This document shows, one piece after another, positions 1-9,279 of a DNA stretch of 64,000 bases; the first letter of the stretch is position 1; each line of letters opens with the position of its first letter. Position numbers and translations under genes: made by a program. Source of the DNA: Streptomyces sp. NBC_00443 (lineage in GTDB: Bacteria > Actinomycetota > Actinomycetes > Streptomycetales > Streptomycetaceae). The notes under the pieces are model-generated. The model saw nothing but the letters and a program-made list of their open reading frames with translations. It did not search any database and had not been told where the DNA came from. The stretch lies in the NCBI RefSeq assembly GCF_036014175.1, contig NZ_CP107917.1, positions 5,580,001 through 5,644,000 on the forward strand, in the 5' to 3' direction.

Positions 1-1186
1 CGCCAGGGCCGTGGCGCCGCCAGCTCGACGGCCAGGGCGAACTGCAGCGGCACCAGGGTCAGCCCGAGGATCCTGCCGTAGGTGTAGTGGCCGCTGACCC
101 AGCCGTACGCCACGAGCAGGCAGTCGAGGGCGAAGAGCAGCACCAGCGGATCCCGCCACGAGCCGCGCCGCCACCGCAGCCACAGCGCCGGCAGCCCCAG
201 CAGGGCGAGCCAGAACTGCCCGCCGAGCTGCTCGTACAGCCGCTCGTGCATCCAGTCCACGCTGTCGTCCCCAGCCAGCGCGAACACGTCGAAGTAGGGC
301 CAGGACCAGGCGAGCAGCACCGCCGTGCCCGTCATCACCCCCACCCCACGGCCAGGGCGCCCCGCTGCCCCCGAAGCCACCCCCGCTGCCACCCCGCCAC
401 GAACGCCACCGCGCCCAGCGCCGCGGCCACCGCGGTGATCGGATGGATCAGCAGGATCACCCCGTAGAGCACCCCGATCCCCGCGTACCCGGCGAGCCCC
501 GGCAGCCCGCTCGGCCCGACGTACCGGACGAGCCCCTGCTGCCGGTCCTCCCCCTGTTCCTGTTCCTGTCCCTGGCCCCGTGCCCGCGTCCCCGTCAACG
601 CCCAGGCCCAGAAGGTGAGGCCGATGGCGAAGGCCGAGGGGTAGCCGAGGTTCCCCGTCATCGACATCAGGCTCAGATAGCCGCTCCACCAGGCCCGCTC
701 GGTCCCCCAGAGCAGCGTCATCGCCCCCAGTGCGAGCACCGGCGCCCACGGTCTCGGCGTCAGCACCCGCACCAGGCGGCCGATGCCGGTCAGCAGTACG
801 AGCAGGTTCAGCGCGCCGGCCAGCCGCAGCACCTCCCAGCCGCCCAGCCCCGTCAGCCGGGCGAACACGCCCTGCGCGACCGCGTACGGCGAGTAGTACG
901 GGCTGCCCGCGCCCGGCAGGTCGGCCATCGGGTGGCGCGGGTGGAGCAGGTCCGCCTTCAGGCGTTCGACGACCGCCGCGTGCTGGCCCGCGTCGCAGCA
1001 CAGCGGCACGGCCCAGTACGCCAGCAGCATCACCAGGTAGAACAGGAAGCCGTAGACCTGGTACGGCGTCGGCCGCCAACCGCGTCCGCCGCGCAGGGCA
1101 CTCGCGCCACGCACGGTCCTCCGGACGAGGACACCGACAGCGGCGCCCGCGGCTCTGGTCGTGGAGGTTGTGCGGGTTTGAGGCAT
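1..1186 (-). CDS. Polytopic membrane protein, partial, frame-shifted near 343-352
   Basis: The gene reads leftward from ATG 1186 and runs off the left edge. The first frame gives 283 residues with several hydrophobic helices and stops at 335. The next frame continues at once with ATGACGGGC and remains a good membrane protein to base 1. The join lies inside one predicted helix: the last residues before the stop and the first after it make one unbroken hydrophobic stretch if one G is restored to the G4 run at about 347-350. I infer a single protein of more than 390 aa broken by a -1 indel. The TGATG overlap would also allow two coupled ORFs, but a membrane helix split between two proteins is unlikely. 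I do not recognise a specific family; glycosyltransferase-like integral membrane proteins have this look. The low-complexity GQGQEQEQGEDRQQG segment is a cytoplasmic or outer loop. Confidence 0.6.
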
Positions 1187-1277
1187 TTGCCGTATGTTCC
1201 CGGCAAGGTCAATGCCACCACCTCACGTCACCTCATCGAGTGAGCCCACCCGACTGGGAACCCGTCGTGGGAACCCT

Positions 1278-3515
1278 TCAGCGGGCATCCATGAGCGACG
1301 ACCTCGCTGCCGCCGGCGCAGGCACCCGCTCCACCCCGCCCGGATCCGGCATCCGCTCACCCAGCATCACCGTCCGCACGACCCGCTCCGCGGCCAGCCC
1401 GTCGTCGAACTCGCAGAACCGCTCCCGGAACCCCGCGCGCAACCGCGCCGACTCCTCGTCCTGCCACGTCCCGGACGCGAAGAGCCACGCCAACTCCCGG
1501 TACGAGCGGGACACATGGCCCGGCGCGTCGGCCGTGATGTCGAAGTAGGCGCCCCGGCTCGCCGCGTACGCCCCCCAGTCGTCGGCGTGGATCACGATCG
1601 GCCGGTCCAGGTTGGCGTAGTCGAACATCAGGGCGGAGTAGTCGGTGACCAGCACGTCGGCGGCGAGCAGCACGTCCTCGACATGCGGTTCGTCGGTCGC
1701 GTCGATCAGCACGTCCCGCCGGTGCAGATCGGCCAGGCCCATCCCGCGGGCCGTGCCCTTCGCGAGCGACGGATGCAGGCGTACGACGAGGGTGTGGCCC
1801 GTGCCGAGATCCCGGGCGAACCGGGCCAGGTCGATCCGGTCCACGTGGCCGCCGCGGCGGTACTCGCGGCGGGTCGGCGCGTACAGCACGACGGTGTTGC
1901 CGGCGGGCACGCCGAGCCGCGCCCGCACGGACTTGCCTGCCTCGGGGGCCGCGTCGACCAGCACGTCGTTGCGCGGGCTTCCCGTCCTGAGCGACGTGAA
2001 GTGGCACGGGTACGCCCGCTCCCACGCCAGCTCCGAGTGCCGGTTGGCCACCAGGCTGTAGTCCCAGCGGTCGGCGCGCCACAGCATCTTCGGCACGTCG
2101 AAGCCGTGCCGGGCGCCGGGCTTGGTCAGCAGGTCGGCGGCCATGTACTTGAGCGGGGTGCCCTGGTGGGTGTGGAGGTGGACGCTGCCGGGGCGCTTGG
2201 CCAGGGTGCCGGGCCAGTTGACGTTGTTCACCCAGTAGGTGGCCCGCGCCATGACCTCGTGGTAGCGCCGCGAGCCGGGCGTCACGAAGTCGATGCCGGG
2301 CGGCAGTGCGTCCACCGCGTCCTCCTGGATCACCCACACGCCCCTGATGTGCGGGGCGACCTCGCGGGCCTTGGCGTGGATCGCCGCCGGATCACCCAGC
2401 ACCCCGCCATGGGAGAACGCCGAGTAGACCGCCAGGTGCGGATCGAGCGGGAGCTTCGACTGGGCGGCGTACCAGGCGCGCCGGGCCCGGGCCGACGCCG
2501 CGCGCGTCACACGCCGCTTGCCGTGGCCCGCCGCCCTGCGCACATCGCGCAGACCGCGTGCGACGGCGTACGACGGGTAGGACGCCGTCGCCAGCAGCCG
2601 CATCTCCTTGCCGCGCCGGCCGTCGGGCGGTGTGAAGCCCTCGGGGAGGTGGCGGGCGTGGAAGGAGCGGATCTCGCGGTAGAAGTCCGGCCGGTCCGCG
2701 GGCCGCACCCGGTCCTCGCGCGCGAGCACGAACAGCATGTGGTCCAGGGCCCGTTCGAACAGCGGCGGGCGCGCCCACGCCAGGTCCGCGCGCTGTGCGA
2801 GAAACGCGAACAGCCCCTCGTACTGCGAGAAGATGTCGAAGTGCCGCCGCCCCGGCGTCCTGGTGATCGCGCCCTGCCGGCGCTGCCGGTACTCGACCCC
2901 GATCCGCTCCAGACCGGCGATGCGGTCGGCCAGCACCATCGAGCGGTAAGTGACGGGCGCGTCCTCGTACAGACCCGGCGCATAGCGCAGCTCGTGCTTC
3001 AGGAAGAAGTCCCGCCGGTACGCCTTGTTCCAGGCGACCAGGAACAGATGCAGATACTCCGGGTTCTCGCGGACGTTGAAGGTGCCCGTCCCGGCCGCGG
3101 CGAGCAGGTCGGCCGCCGTGCTGCGACCGCCGCGGCCCCACCAGTGGGTGCGGACGTGGTCGAAGACCAGGATGTCCGGCTCCTCGGCCGCCTCCAGGCG
3201 CGCGGCAACGGCCGCCAGCAGGCCCGGGGTGTACTGGTCGTCGCTGTCGAGGAAGAGGACGTAGTCGCCGCTCGCCTGCTCCAGACCGGCGTTGCGGGCC
3301 CGGCCGAGGCCGACGTTCTCCGGCAGGTGCAGCACGCGCACGCGTGCGTCGGCCTCGGCGCAGGCGTCCAGGATGGCCGGGCAGCCGTCGGGGGAGCGGT
3401 CGTCGACGGCGATCACCTCGAAGTCGGTGTACGACTGCCCGAGCACCGAGTCCAGGCACTCCCGCAGGAAGCCCTGCACCTTGAAGACGGGGACGATGAT
3501 GCTGAAGCGGGGCAC
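1278..3515 (-). CDS. Bifunctional GT2 glycosyltransferase / CDP-glycerol glycerophosphotransferase
   Basis: A 745-residue two-domain enzyme of TagF type, predicted to build a teichoic-acid-like wall polymer at the inner face of the membrane. Residues 1 to about 230 are a GT2 fold: MPRFSIIVPVFK start, VDDRSPD at 37-43 and the metal-binding DSDD at 90-93. From about 380 the glycerophosphotransferase domain shows HQGTPLKYM, TGSPRNDV, LYAPTRRE and VTDYSALMFDYANLDRP (about 624 on). The start is GTG 3515 with GAGG ten bases upstream. It lies 9 bp behind the next upstream gene, so the two are one transcript. It is the first-position member of three tandem paralogs here. Family assignment is firm; the actual polymer (glycerol phosphate or another polyol phosphate) cannot be read from sequence. 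Confidence 0.88.
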   Translation of the reverse strand: MPRFSIIVPVFKVQGFLRECLDSVLGQSYTDFEVIAVDDRSPDGCPAILDACAEADARVRVLHLPENVGLGRARNAGLEQASGDYVLFLDSDDQYTPGLLAAVAARLEAAEEPDILVFDHVRTHWWGRGGRSTAADLLAAAGTGTFNVRENPEYLHLFLVAWNKAYRRDFFLKHELRYAPGLYEDAPVTYRSMVLADRIAGLERIGVEYRQRRQGAITRTPGRRHFDIFSQYEGLFAFLAQRADLAWARPPLFERALDHMLFVLAREDRVRPADRPDFYREIRSFHARHLPEGFTPPDGRRGKEMRLLATASYPSYAVARGLRDVRRAAGHGKRRVTRAASARARRAWYAAQSKLPLDPHLAVYSAFSHGGVLGDPAAIHAKAREVAPHIRGVWVIQEDAVDALPPGIDFVTPGSRRYHEVMARATYWVNNVNWPGTLAKRPGSVHLHTHQGTPLKYMAADLLTKPGARHGFDVPKMLWRADRWDYSLVANRHSELAWERAYPCHFTSLRTGSPRNDVLVDAAPEAGKSVRARLGVPAGNTVVLYAPTRREYRRGGHVDRIDLARFARDLGTGHTLVVRLHPSLAKGTARGMGLADLHRRDVLIDATDEPHVEDVLLAADVLVTDYSALMFDYANLDRPIVIHADDWGAYAASRGAYFDITADAPGHVSRSYRELAWLFASGTWQDEESARLRAGFRERFCEFDDGLAAERVVRTVMLGERMPDPGGVERVPAPAAARSSLMDAR

Positions 3516-3524
3516 GTCGGTACC

Positions 3525-5726
3525 TCAGTTCCTTACGAGGGTCGTCGCGGCGGGGGCGGGGATGCGCTCGGCGAGGGGGATCACCGGCTCGATCGCCTCG
3601 GGCGGCTCGCCCAGCAGTACCCGGCGTACCACGCGCTCGGCGGCGCGCCCGTCGTCGAACTGGCAGAACCGCTCCCGGAAGGCGGCGCGCAGGGCCGTGG
3701 CCTCCTCGTCCGCCCACGAGCCGTCGCGCAGGACGGCCGCCAGCTCGCCCGGTGTCCGCGTCACCCGGCCCGGCGGCGCCTCCAGCAGGTCGAAGTAGAC
3801 ACCTCGCAGCTCCCGGTAGACGTCCCAGTCGTCGGCGTACACGACGATCGGCCGGTCCAGGTTGGCGTAGTCGAACATGATCGACGAGTAGTCGGTGATC
3901 AGCGCGTCGGCGGCCAGGCACACGTCCTCGGAGGAGCGGTGCGCGGTGACGTCGATGATCCGGCCGGTGCCGCGCCCGGCGCCCCGGTCGTAGAAGTAGT
4001 GGGCGCGCAGCAGCACGACGTACTCGTCGCCGATCTCCTCGCACAGCGCCTCCAGGTCGAGGCTCGACTCGAAGCCGGTGGCGTGGTCGCGGTGCGTGGG
4101 CGCGTAGAGCAGGGCCTTCTTGCCCTCGGGGATGCCGAGTTCGCGGCGGATGCGGGCCACGTCGGTGGCGGTCGCCGTGTAGTAGGCGTCGTTGCGCGGA
4201 TAGCCGTACTCGAGGGTCTCGTGCGCGCCGGGATAGGCGCTCTCCCACATCTGAGTCGAGTGCGCGTTGGAAGTGAGGTTGTAGTCCCAGCGGTCGACGC
4301 GGGCCAGCAGCTTGGCGAAGCTGCCGGTCGCCGCGGCCACCACGGGGTACGTCGCCTGGTCGGCGCCCATCTTCTTCAGCGGGGTGCCGTGCTGCGTCGA
4401 CAGATGCACGCTGCCCCTGCGCTTGACGACGGCGTCCGCGAAGTTGGCGTTGTTCACCAGGTACTTGGCCCGGGCGAGGACGTCCCAGTACTTGCGGCTG
4501 CCGATGACCGCGTACTCCACGCCCTTCGGCACGGTGTGCGCCTGGTCCGCCTCGACCAGGAACACCGAGCGCAGATGCGGGGCGAGCTCCCGCGCCTTGG
4601 CGTGGATGGCGGCAGGGTTGCAGACGTAGCCGCGGCCCCAGTACGCGCAGTACACGACGAGGTTCCGGTCCAGCCGGCGGCGCAGCTGCCACCGGTACCG
4701 CAGCCGGGTGCGCAGCCCGCGCGGCCGCGGCACCCCCGAAGCCGCCCGAGTCGCCAGCCGGTTCGCGCCGCGCAGCGCCCGGAACGCCGCGTACGCCCCC
4801 CTCGCCAGCAGCCGGTGCTGCACACCGGGGCTCCCGCCCGGCACCTGGAACCCGGCGGGCCGGTACCGCCGGTAGAGCCCGCTCGCCCGCCGGAAGAAGG
4901 CACGGCGCCGGCGCGGCAGCCGTCGCGGATGGGCGGCCGTCTTCAGTACGGCGGCGAAGAGCTGCTCGAACAACGGCCCGAGCCGGGTCTCCGGCAGCCC
5001 CTGCTCGACGGCCCGCGCCAGCACGAGCTCGGCCTGGTCGAGCAGCTCGAAGTGGTGCTCCCCGGGCAGGTTCAGCCGGTTGCCCTGCCGCCGCAGCAGA
5101 TGCCGTACGACGACCTGGCGCAGCACCGCCAAGCGCTCGGCGCCCAGCATGACCAGGCCACCGAAGCCGACATCGGTGAAGTGACCGTCGGGGAAGGGGA
5201 GCTGTAGCGCGGCGAGGAAGGCCCGCCGGTAGGCCGCGCTCCACGCCGGGAGCTGGACGCCCGTCAGCTGCGGAGCCTGCTCGGGGGCGAACACCCCGCC
5301 CGGCGTCCGCGCGAGCACGAGCGCGGCCGGGTTGGTCGGCTCGCCCACCCACCACGGGGTCCGCTCGTGCTCGAAGTACAGGACGTCCACGTCACCGGTC
5401 TCGCTCAGCCGGGCGTCCAGTGCCGCCAGCGCGCCCGGCGCCAGCTCGTCGTCGCCGTCCAGGAACAGCAGCCAGTCGCCGATCGCCGCCCGCAGCCCGG
5501 TGTTGCGCGCCCCGGCCAGACCGGCCGCCGGCGGCGAGTTCACCGGCGCCACCCGGCAGTCCCGCTCGGCGTACCCGGCGGCGACGGCCGCCGCCGGGGA
5601 GCCGGTGGCGTCGCAGACCGGGATCAGCTCGAAGTCGCCGAAGGACTGAGAGAGGACCGAGTCCAGCGCCTGGGACAGTCGGCCCGCGACCCCATGGGAC
5701 GGAACGATGATGCTGAAGCGGGGCAT
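3525..5726 (-). CDS. Bifunctional GT2 glycosyltransferase / CDP-glycerol glycerophosphotransferase, paralog 2
   Basis: A 733-residue paralog of the neighbours with the same two-domain layout. The N-terminal GT2 domain has MPRFSIIVPSHG, but the usual VDD motif is replaced by PVCDATG, so its sugar-nucleotide site may differ; LFLDGDDEL near residue 90 is intact. The C-terminal domain has STQHGTPLKKMGADQ, YGYPRNDAYY, LLYAPTHRD and ITDYSSIMFDYANLDRP, so the glycerophosphotransferase half looks active. ATG 5726 aligns with the MPRFS start of both paralogs. The gene sits 9 bp before the downstream paralog and 178 bp behind the upstream one. A mildly divergent GT2 acceptor motif next to two canonical copies suggests specialisation for a different acceptor, which is inference. 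Confidence 0.86.
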   Translation of the reverse strand: MPRFSIIVPSHGVAGRLSQALDSVLSQSFGDFELIPVCDATGSPAAAVAAGYAERDCRVAPVNSPPAAGLAGARNTGLRAAIGDWLLFLDGDDELAPGALAALDARLSETGDVDVLYFEHERTPWWVGEPTNPAALVLARTPGGVFAPEQAPQLTGVQLPAWSAAYRRAFLAALQLPFPDGHFTDVGFGGLVMLGAERLAVLRQVVVRHLLRRQGNRLNLPGEHHFELLDQAELVLARAVEQGLPETRLGPLFEQLFAAVLKTAAHPRRLPRRRRAFFRRASGLYRRYRPAGFQVPGGSPGVQHRLLARGAYAAFRALRGANRLATRAASGVPRPRGLRTRLRYRWQLRRRLDRNLVVYCAYWGRGYVCNPAAIHAKARELAPHLRSVFLVEADQAHTVPKGVEYAVIGSRKYWDVLARAKYLVNNANFADAVVKRRGSVHLSTQHGTPLKKMGADQATYPVVAAATGSFAKLLARVDRWDYNLTSNAHSTQMWESAYPGAHETLEYGYPRNDAYYTATATDVARIRRELGIPEGKKALLYAPTHRDHATGFESSLDLEALCEEIGDEYVVLLRAHYFYDRGAGRGTGRIIDVTAHRSSEDVCLAADALITDYSSIMFDYANLDRPIVVYADDWDVYRELRGVYFDLLEAPPGRVTRTPGELAAVLRDGSWADEEATALRAAFRERFCQFDDGRAAERVVRRVLLGEPPEAIEPVIPLAERIPAPAATTLVRN

Positions 5727-5904
5727 ACTGCTCTTTCTGTCGATGTTCTGGCGGCCGGGTTCCTCAGCAGGCCGGGGCCGGCCTCAGTCGGCGCGAGTGC
5801 GGCCGGGCCGACCTGCCGGACGCCAGGTGGGCGGCCGGGTCGGCGTGGGCCGTGACGGGCTGGAGGGCATGGGAACTCCTCTTCCGTTTCCGTGAGAACG
5901 GCGT

Positions 5905-8196
5905 TCAGAGGCTCTCGGTGACGGTCCGGCGCCCCGTCGGTTGCGGCACGGTCACGAGCGGGGAGTGCGTGAGCGACGCGGCCGGCGACGGCACGGGATG
6001 GCGCTTGCCGAGCGGCACGACCGGCGGACGGCAGGTCTCGCCCAGCACCACACGGCGTACGACCCGCTCGGCGGCGCGTCCGTCGTCGTGCGGGCAGAAC
6101 CGCTCGCGGAACGCCGACCTCAGCTGCGTGGAGCGCGAGCCCCGCCAGTGGCCGGAGGCGAAGATGTCGATCAGCTCGTCCTCGCCGCGCGCCACCGCGC
6201 CCGGCGGGAAGGAGCGCAGGTCGAAGTAGGTTCCGCGGGACGCCTCGTACGCCTCCCAGTCGTCGGTGTGGATCACGATCGGCCGGTCCAGGTTGGCGTA
6301 GTCGAACATGATCGACGAGTAGTCCGTGACCAGGGCGTCCGAGGCCAGGCACAGCTCCTCGACGCCCGGATGGCCGGTGACGTCGATGACGCGGCCGGCG
6401 GTGGGTGTCAGGGGGCCGCCGTGCCGTGGGTCGGCGCGGGCCAGGACGGCGAAGCGGGGGCCCAGGCGGCGCAGGACGCGATGCAGGTCGAGGGCGGTGC
6501 GCTGGGTGCGCCGGTAGTCGCGGTGGGCGGGGGCGTAGAGGATCACGACCGAGCCGTCGGGAATGCCGAGCCGCTCACGGATCCGGGCCACGTCCGCCGA
6601 AGTCGCCTGCTGGAACACGTCGTTGCGGGGGCTGCCGTATTCGAGGGTGGTGTAGCAGCCCGGGTGCACCCGCTCCCAGGTCAGGGTGGAGTGGCGGTTG
6701 GCGGACACGACGTAGTCCCACCTGTCGACGTCGTCGAGAAGCTCGTCGACGTCCATGCCCTCTGCCACTGCGGGGCGTTCGCTCAGGTCCAGGCCCATGT
6801 GGGCGAGCGGGGTGCCCTGTTGGGTCTGCACGAGGACCTGGCCGGGGCGCTTGACCAGGCGGCGGTCGAAGCCGTCATTGTGGATGAGGTACTTGGAGCG
6901 GGCGAGGGCCGTCCAGTAGGCGGCCGTGCCGGGGCGCAGGCGGCGCGGGCCGGACGGGGCGGTGTCCTGCTGCTCGGCGTCGGCGTCGGCGTCGGGGTCG
7001 GGGTCCGGGTCGGCGATCCAGGCGGTGCGGATGTGCGGGGCGTGCGTGCGAAAGGCCCTCTCCAGGGCGCCCGGGCTGTCGCCGGGGCCGCGGACGCCGT
7101 GGGCCGCGAAGGCGGCACGGTCGGCACGCAGGGGGAGGCACCGCTGGACCCGGTAGTGCAGGCGCAGGGCGCCGCCGCGCAGGCCCTTCAGCAGGCGGGC
7201 GGTGAGCTTGCGGGTGCGGCGCAGCAGGGCCGAGGCCAGCTGCAGGGCGCGCCAGGTGCGGTGCAGGCCGAGGCGGACCAGGCCGTGCCGCAGGCGGTTG
7301 CGCGGGGGGACGGGCACGCCGGGGGAGCGGTAACGGCGGTAGTGAGCACGGGCCTTGCGCAGGAACGCGGCGCGGCTGCGGCGCGGGAGGCGGTCGCGGC
7401 GGGCGAACACCACGACCAGGTGGTCGACCATCCTGCGGAACAACAGCGGGCGCCAGCGCGCCAGTTCGGGGTTCTGGTCGACGTAGGCGAAGACACGGTC
7501 GTACTGCTCGAAGATGTCGAAGTGCCGCGGGCTGACCGTGCCGAGGATCGCGCCCCGGCGGCGCTGCCGGTAGTGCACGCACACCCGGTCCAGGGTCGCG
7601 ACCGACTCCGCCGTCATCAGGACCGGATACGTCCAGGGCGTGTCCTCGTAGTAGCCGGCCGGGAAGGCGAAGCCCTCCTCCTCGACGAACTCCCGCCGGT
7701 ACGCCTTGTTCCAGGCGACCATCAGCAGCCGCAGCAGCCCCGGACGGTCCGCCAGCCGGAACGGCGCCGGTCCCGCCTCGGTGAGCTGGGCGGCGGCCTG
7801 GTTGCGGATCGTCTCGCCCGTCCAGAACGTGCGCGCGTAGTCGTAGACCAGGACGTCCGGCTCACCGGTCTCCTTCAGCCGGTCCGCGATCTCGTGCAGA
7901 GCGTCGGGGGTGAGCGTGTCGTCGCCGTCGAGGAAGACCAGGTAGTCGCCGGTGGCCTCGGCCATACCGGCGTTGCGGGCGGGGCCCAGACCCTGGTTGC
8001 GCGCGAGGTGCACGGGGCGTACGCGCGGATCGCGGGCCGCGAACTCGTCGATGATCGCGCCGCACGCGTCCGGCGAGCAGTCGTCGACGGCGATCAGTTC
8101 GAGATCGGGATACGACTGTGAGAGCACCGATTCCAGGCACTCGTGCAGGTACGCCTGAACCTTGTACGCGGGGACAATGACACTGAACCTGGGCAA
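5905..8196 (-). CDS. Bifunctional GT2 glycosyltransferase / CDP-glycerol glycerophosphotransferase, paralog 3
   Basis: The third paralog, 763 aa if started at TTG 8196, which gives LPRFSVIVPAYK aligned with MPRFS of the other two. A longer TTG start at 8259 is possible but adds an unconserved 21-residue leader. GT2 motifs are VDDCSPD and FLDGDDTL. The glycerophosphotransferase half has QTQQGTPLAHMGLDL, YGSPRNDVF, ILYAPAHRD and VTDYSSIMFDYANLDRP. Between the domains is a variable linker with a DPDPDPDADADAEQQ run, made by a GTCGGC-type simple repeat at about 6975-7015, that the paralogs lack. It is the first gene of the reverse-strand set, so the promoter should lie in 8197-8312. Confidence 0.86.
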   Translation of the reverse strand: MPRFSVIVPAYKVQAYLHECLESVLSQSYPDLELIAVDDCSPDACGAIIDEFAARDPRVRPVHLARNQGLGPARNAGMAEATGDYLVFLDGDDTLTPDALHEIADRLKETGEPDVLVYDYARTFWTGETIRNQAAAQLTEAGPAPFRLADRPGLLRLLMVAWNKAYRREFVEEEGFAFPAGYYEDTPWTYPVLMTAESVATLDRVCVHYRQRRRGAILGTVSPRHFDIFEQYDRVFAYVDQNPELARWRPLLFRRMVDHLVVVFARRDRLPRRSRAAFLRKARAHYRRYRSPGVPVPPRNRLRHGLVRLGLHRTWRALQLASALLRRTRKLTARLLKGLRGGALRLHYRVQRCLPLRADRAAFAAHGVRGPGDSPGALERAFRTHAPHIRTAWIADPDPDPDADADAEQQDTAPSGPRRLRPGTAAYWTALARSKYLIHNDGFDRRLVKRPGQVLVQTQQGTPLAHMGLDLSERPAVAEGMDVDELLDDVDRWDYVVSANRHSTLTWERVHPGCYTTLEYGSPRNDVFQQATSADVARIRERLGIPDGSVVILYAPAHRDYRRTQRTALDLHRVLRRLGPRFAVLARADPRHGGPLTPTAGRVIDVTGHPGVEELCLASDALVTDYSSIMFDYANLDRPIVIHTDDWEAYEASRGTYFDLRSFPPGAVARGEDELIDIFASGHWRGSRSTQLRSAFRERFCPHDDGRAAERVVRRVVLGETCRPPVVPLGKRHPVPSPAASLTHSPLVTVPQPTGRRTVTESL

Positions 8197-8312
8197 GGGA
8201 CATCCACTGGGTCGGCCGGGGCGGTAGGCGGCGACAGCGCCTTGCCCGGCAACGGCCAATGGAGTGACTTGGTTACGCCGCGGTACGGCATACGGGGGAT
8301 CATGAATGAACG

Positions 8313-8346
8313 TGCGGGGGCGGACCGATGACGGTCCGCCCCCGCA
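8313..8346 (-). terminator. Perfect 14-bp hairpin after the sugar ABC operon
   Basis: TGCGGGGGCGGACC (8313-8326) pairs perfectly with 8333-8346 around a GATGAC loop, 18 bp beyond the stop of the last permease gene. There is no clear U tract, as is usual in Streptomyces. It separates the ABC operon from the wall-polymer genes. Confidence 0.75.
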
Positions 8347-8364
8347 AGCGTGTTGCGCTTGCGC

Positions 8365-9279
8365 CTACTTGACCGCGCCCGCCATCACGCCGGACACGAA
8401 CTGCCGCTGGAACGCGAAGAACACGGCCAGTGGGATCACCATGGAGATGAACGCGCCGGGTGCCAGGACGTCGATGTTGTTGCCGAACTGCCGTACCTGC
8501 GTCTGCAGGGCGACTGTGATCGGCTGGCTCCCGGAGTCCGTGAAGATCAGCGCGACCAGCATGTCGTTCCACACCCACAGGAACTGGAAGATGCCGAGCG
8601 CGGCGATCGCCGGACCGCCGAGCGGCATCACGACGCGGAAGAACAGGCGCAGTTCACCGGCGCCGTCCAGCCGGGCCGCCTCCAGCAGCTCCCGCGGGAT
8701 CTCCGCGAAGAAGTTCCGCAGCAGGAACACCGCGAACGGCAGCCCGAAGCCGACGTGGAAGAGGATCACGCCGGTCAGGGAGCCGAAGATGCCGATCTCG
8801 CCGAACAGTTCGGCGATCGGGATCAGCGCCACCTGCACCGGCACGACCAGCAGGCCGACCACGCCCAGGAACCACCAGTCGCGGCCCGGGAACTCCATCC
8901 ACGCGAACGCGTATCCCGCGAGCGAGCCGATCACGACGACCAGGACCGTCGCCGGGACCGTGATCAGCACGGTGTTGAGGATCGAGTCGGTGATGTCGCT
9001 GTTGCTCAGGAGCTTGTCGTAGCTGTCGAAGGTGAGTTGGGAGGGCTTGCTGAAGACCTCCCACCAGCCGCTCGCGGTCATCTCCTCCGGCGGGCGGAGC
9101 GACGACAGCAACAGCCCGATCGTCGGGACCAGCCAGAACAGGCCCACGAGGATCAGAAATACCCGCACCACCCCGCCGCTGACGAACGAGGCAATCCGGC
9201 CGCCGAGCGACTGCTCGGCCTTGACACTCGCGGACGGCGTCGCCGCCCCCTTGCTGAGCCCACCGGCATCCGTACTCAT
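8365..9279 (-). CDS. ABC sugar transporter permease, MalG-like
   Basis: 304 aa inner-membrane permease of the carbohydrate uptake CUT1 type. ATG 9279 overlaps the upstream permease stop by four bases (ATGA). A polar N-terminus of about 30 residues is followed by the first helix (VRVFLILVGLFWLVPTIGLLL), then further helices. The cytoplasmic EAA loop that docks on the ATPase reads EAARLDGAGELRLFFRVVMPL. It works with the MalF-like partner and the lipoprotein just upstream. No ATPase gene is in the operon; Streptomyces importers of this type usually share one multipurpose ATPase (MsiK), which is known for the family and not visible here. Substrate unknown. Confidence 0.9.
   Translation of the reverse strand: MSTDAGGLSKGAATPSASVKAEQSLGGRIASFVSGGVVRVFLILVGLFWLVPTIGLLLSSLRPPEEMTASGWWEVFSKPSQLTFDSYDKLLSNSDITDSILNTVLITVPATVLVVVIGSLAGYAFAWMEFPGRDWWFLGVVGLLVVPVQVALIPIAELFGEIGIFGSLTGVILFHVGFGLPFAVFLLRNFFAEIPRELLEAARLDGAGELRLFFRVVMPLGGPAIAALGIFQFLWVWNDMLVALIFTDSGSQPITVALQTQVRQFGNNIDVLAPGAFISMVIPLAVFFAFQRQFVSGVMAGAVK

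Noticed and set aside
1194-5207. Open frame of over 1300 codons on the plus strand opposite the first two wall-polymer genes
   Set aside because: It is the shadow of high-GC codon use; product is Arg/Val/Gly-rich without motifs, while the minus strand shows full enzyme motifs.
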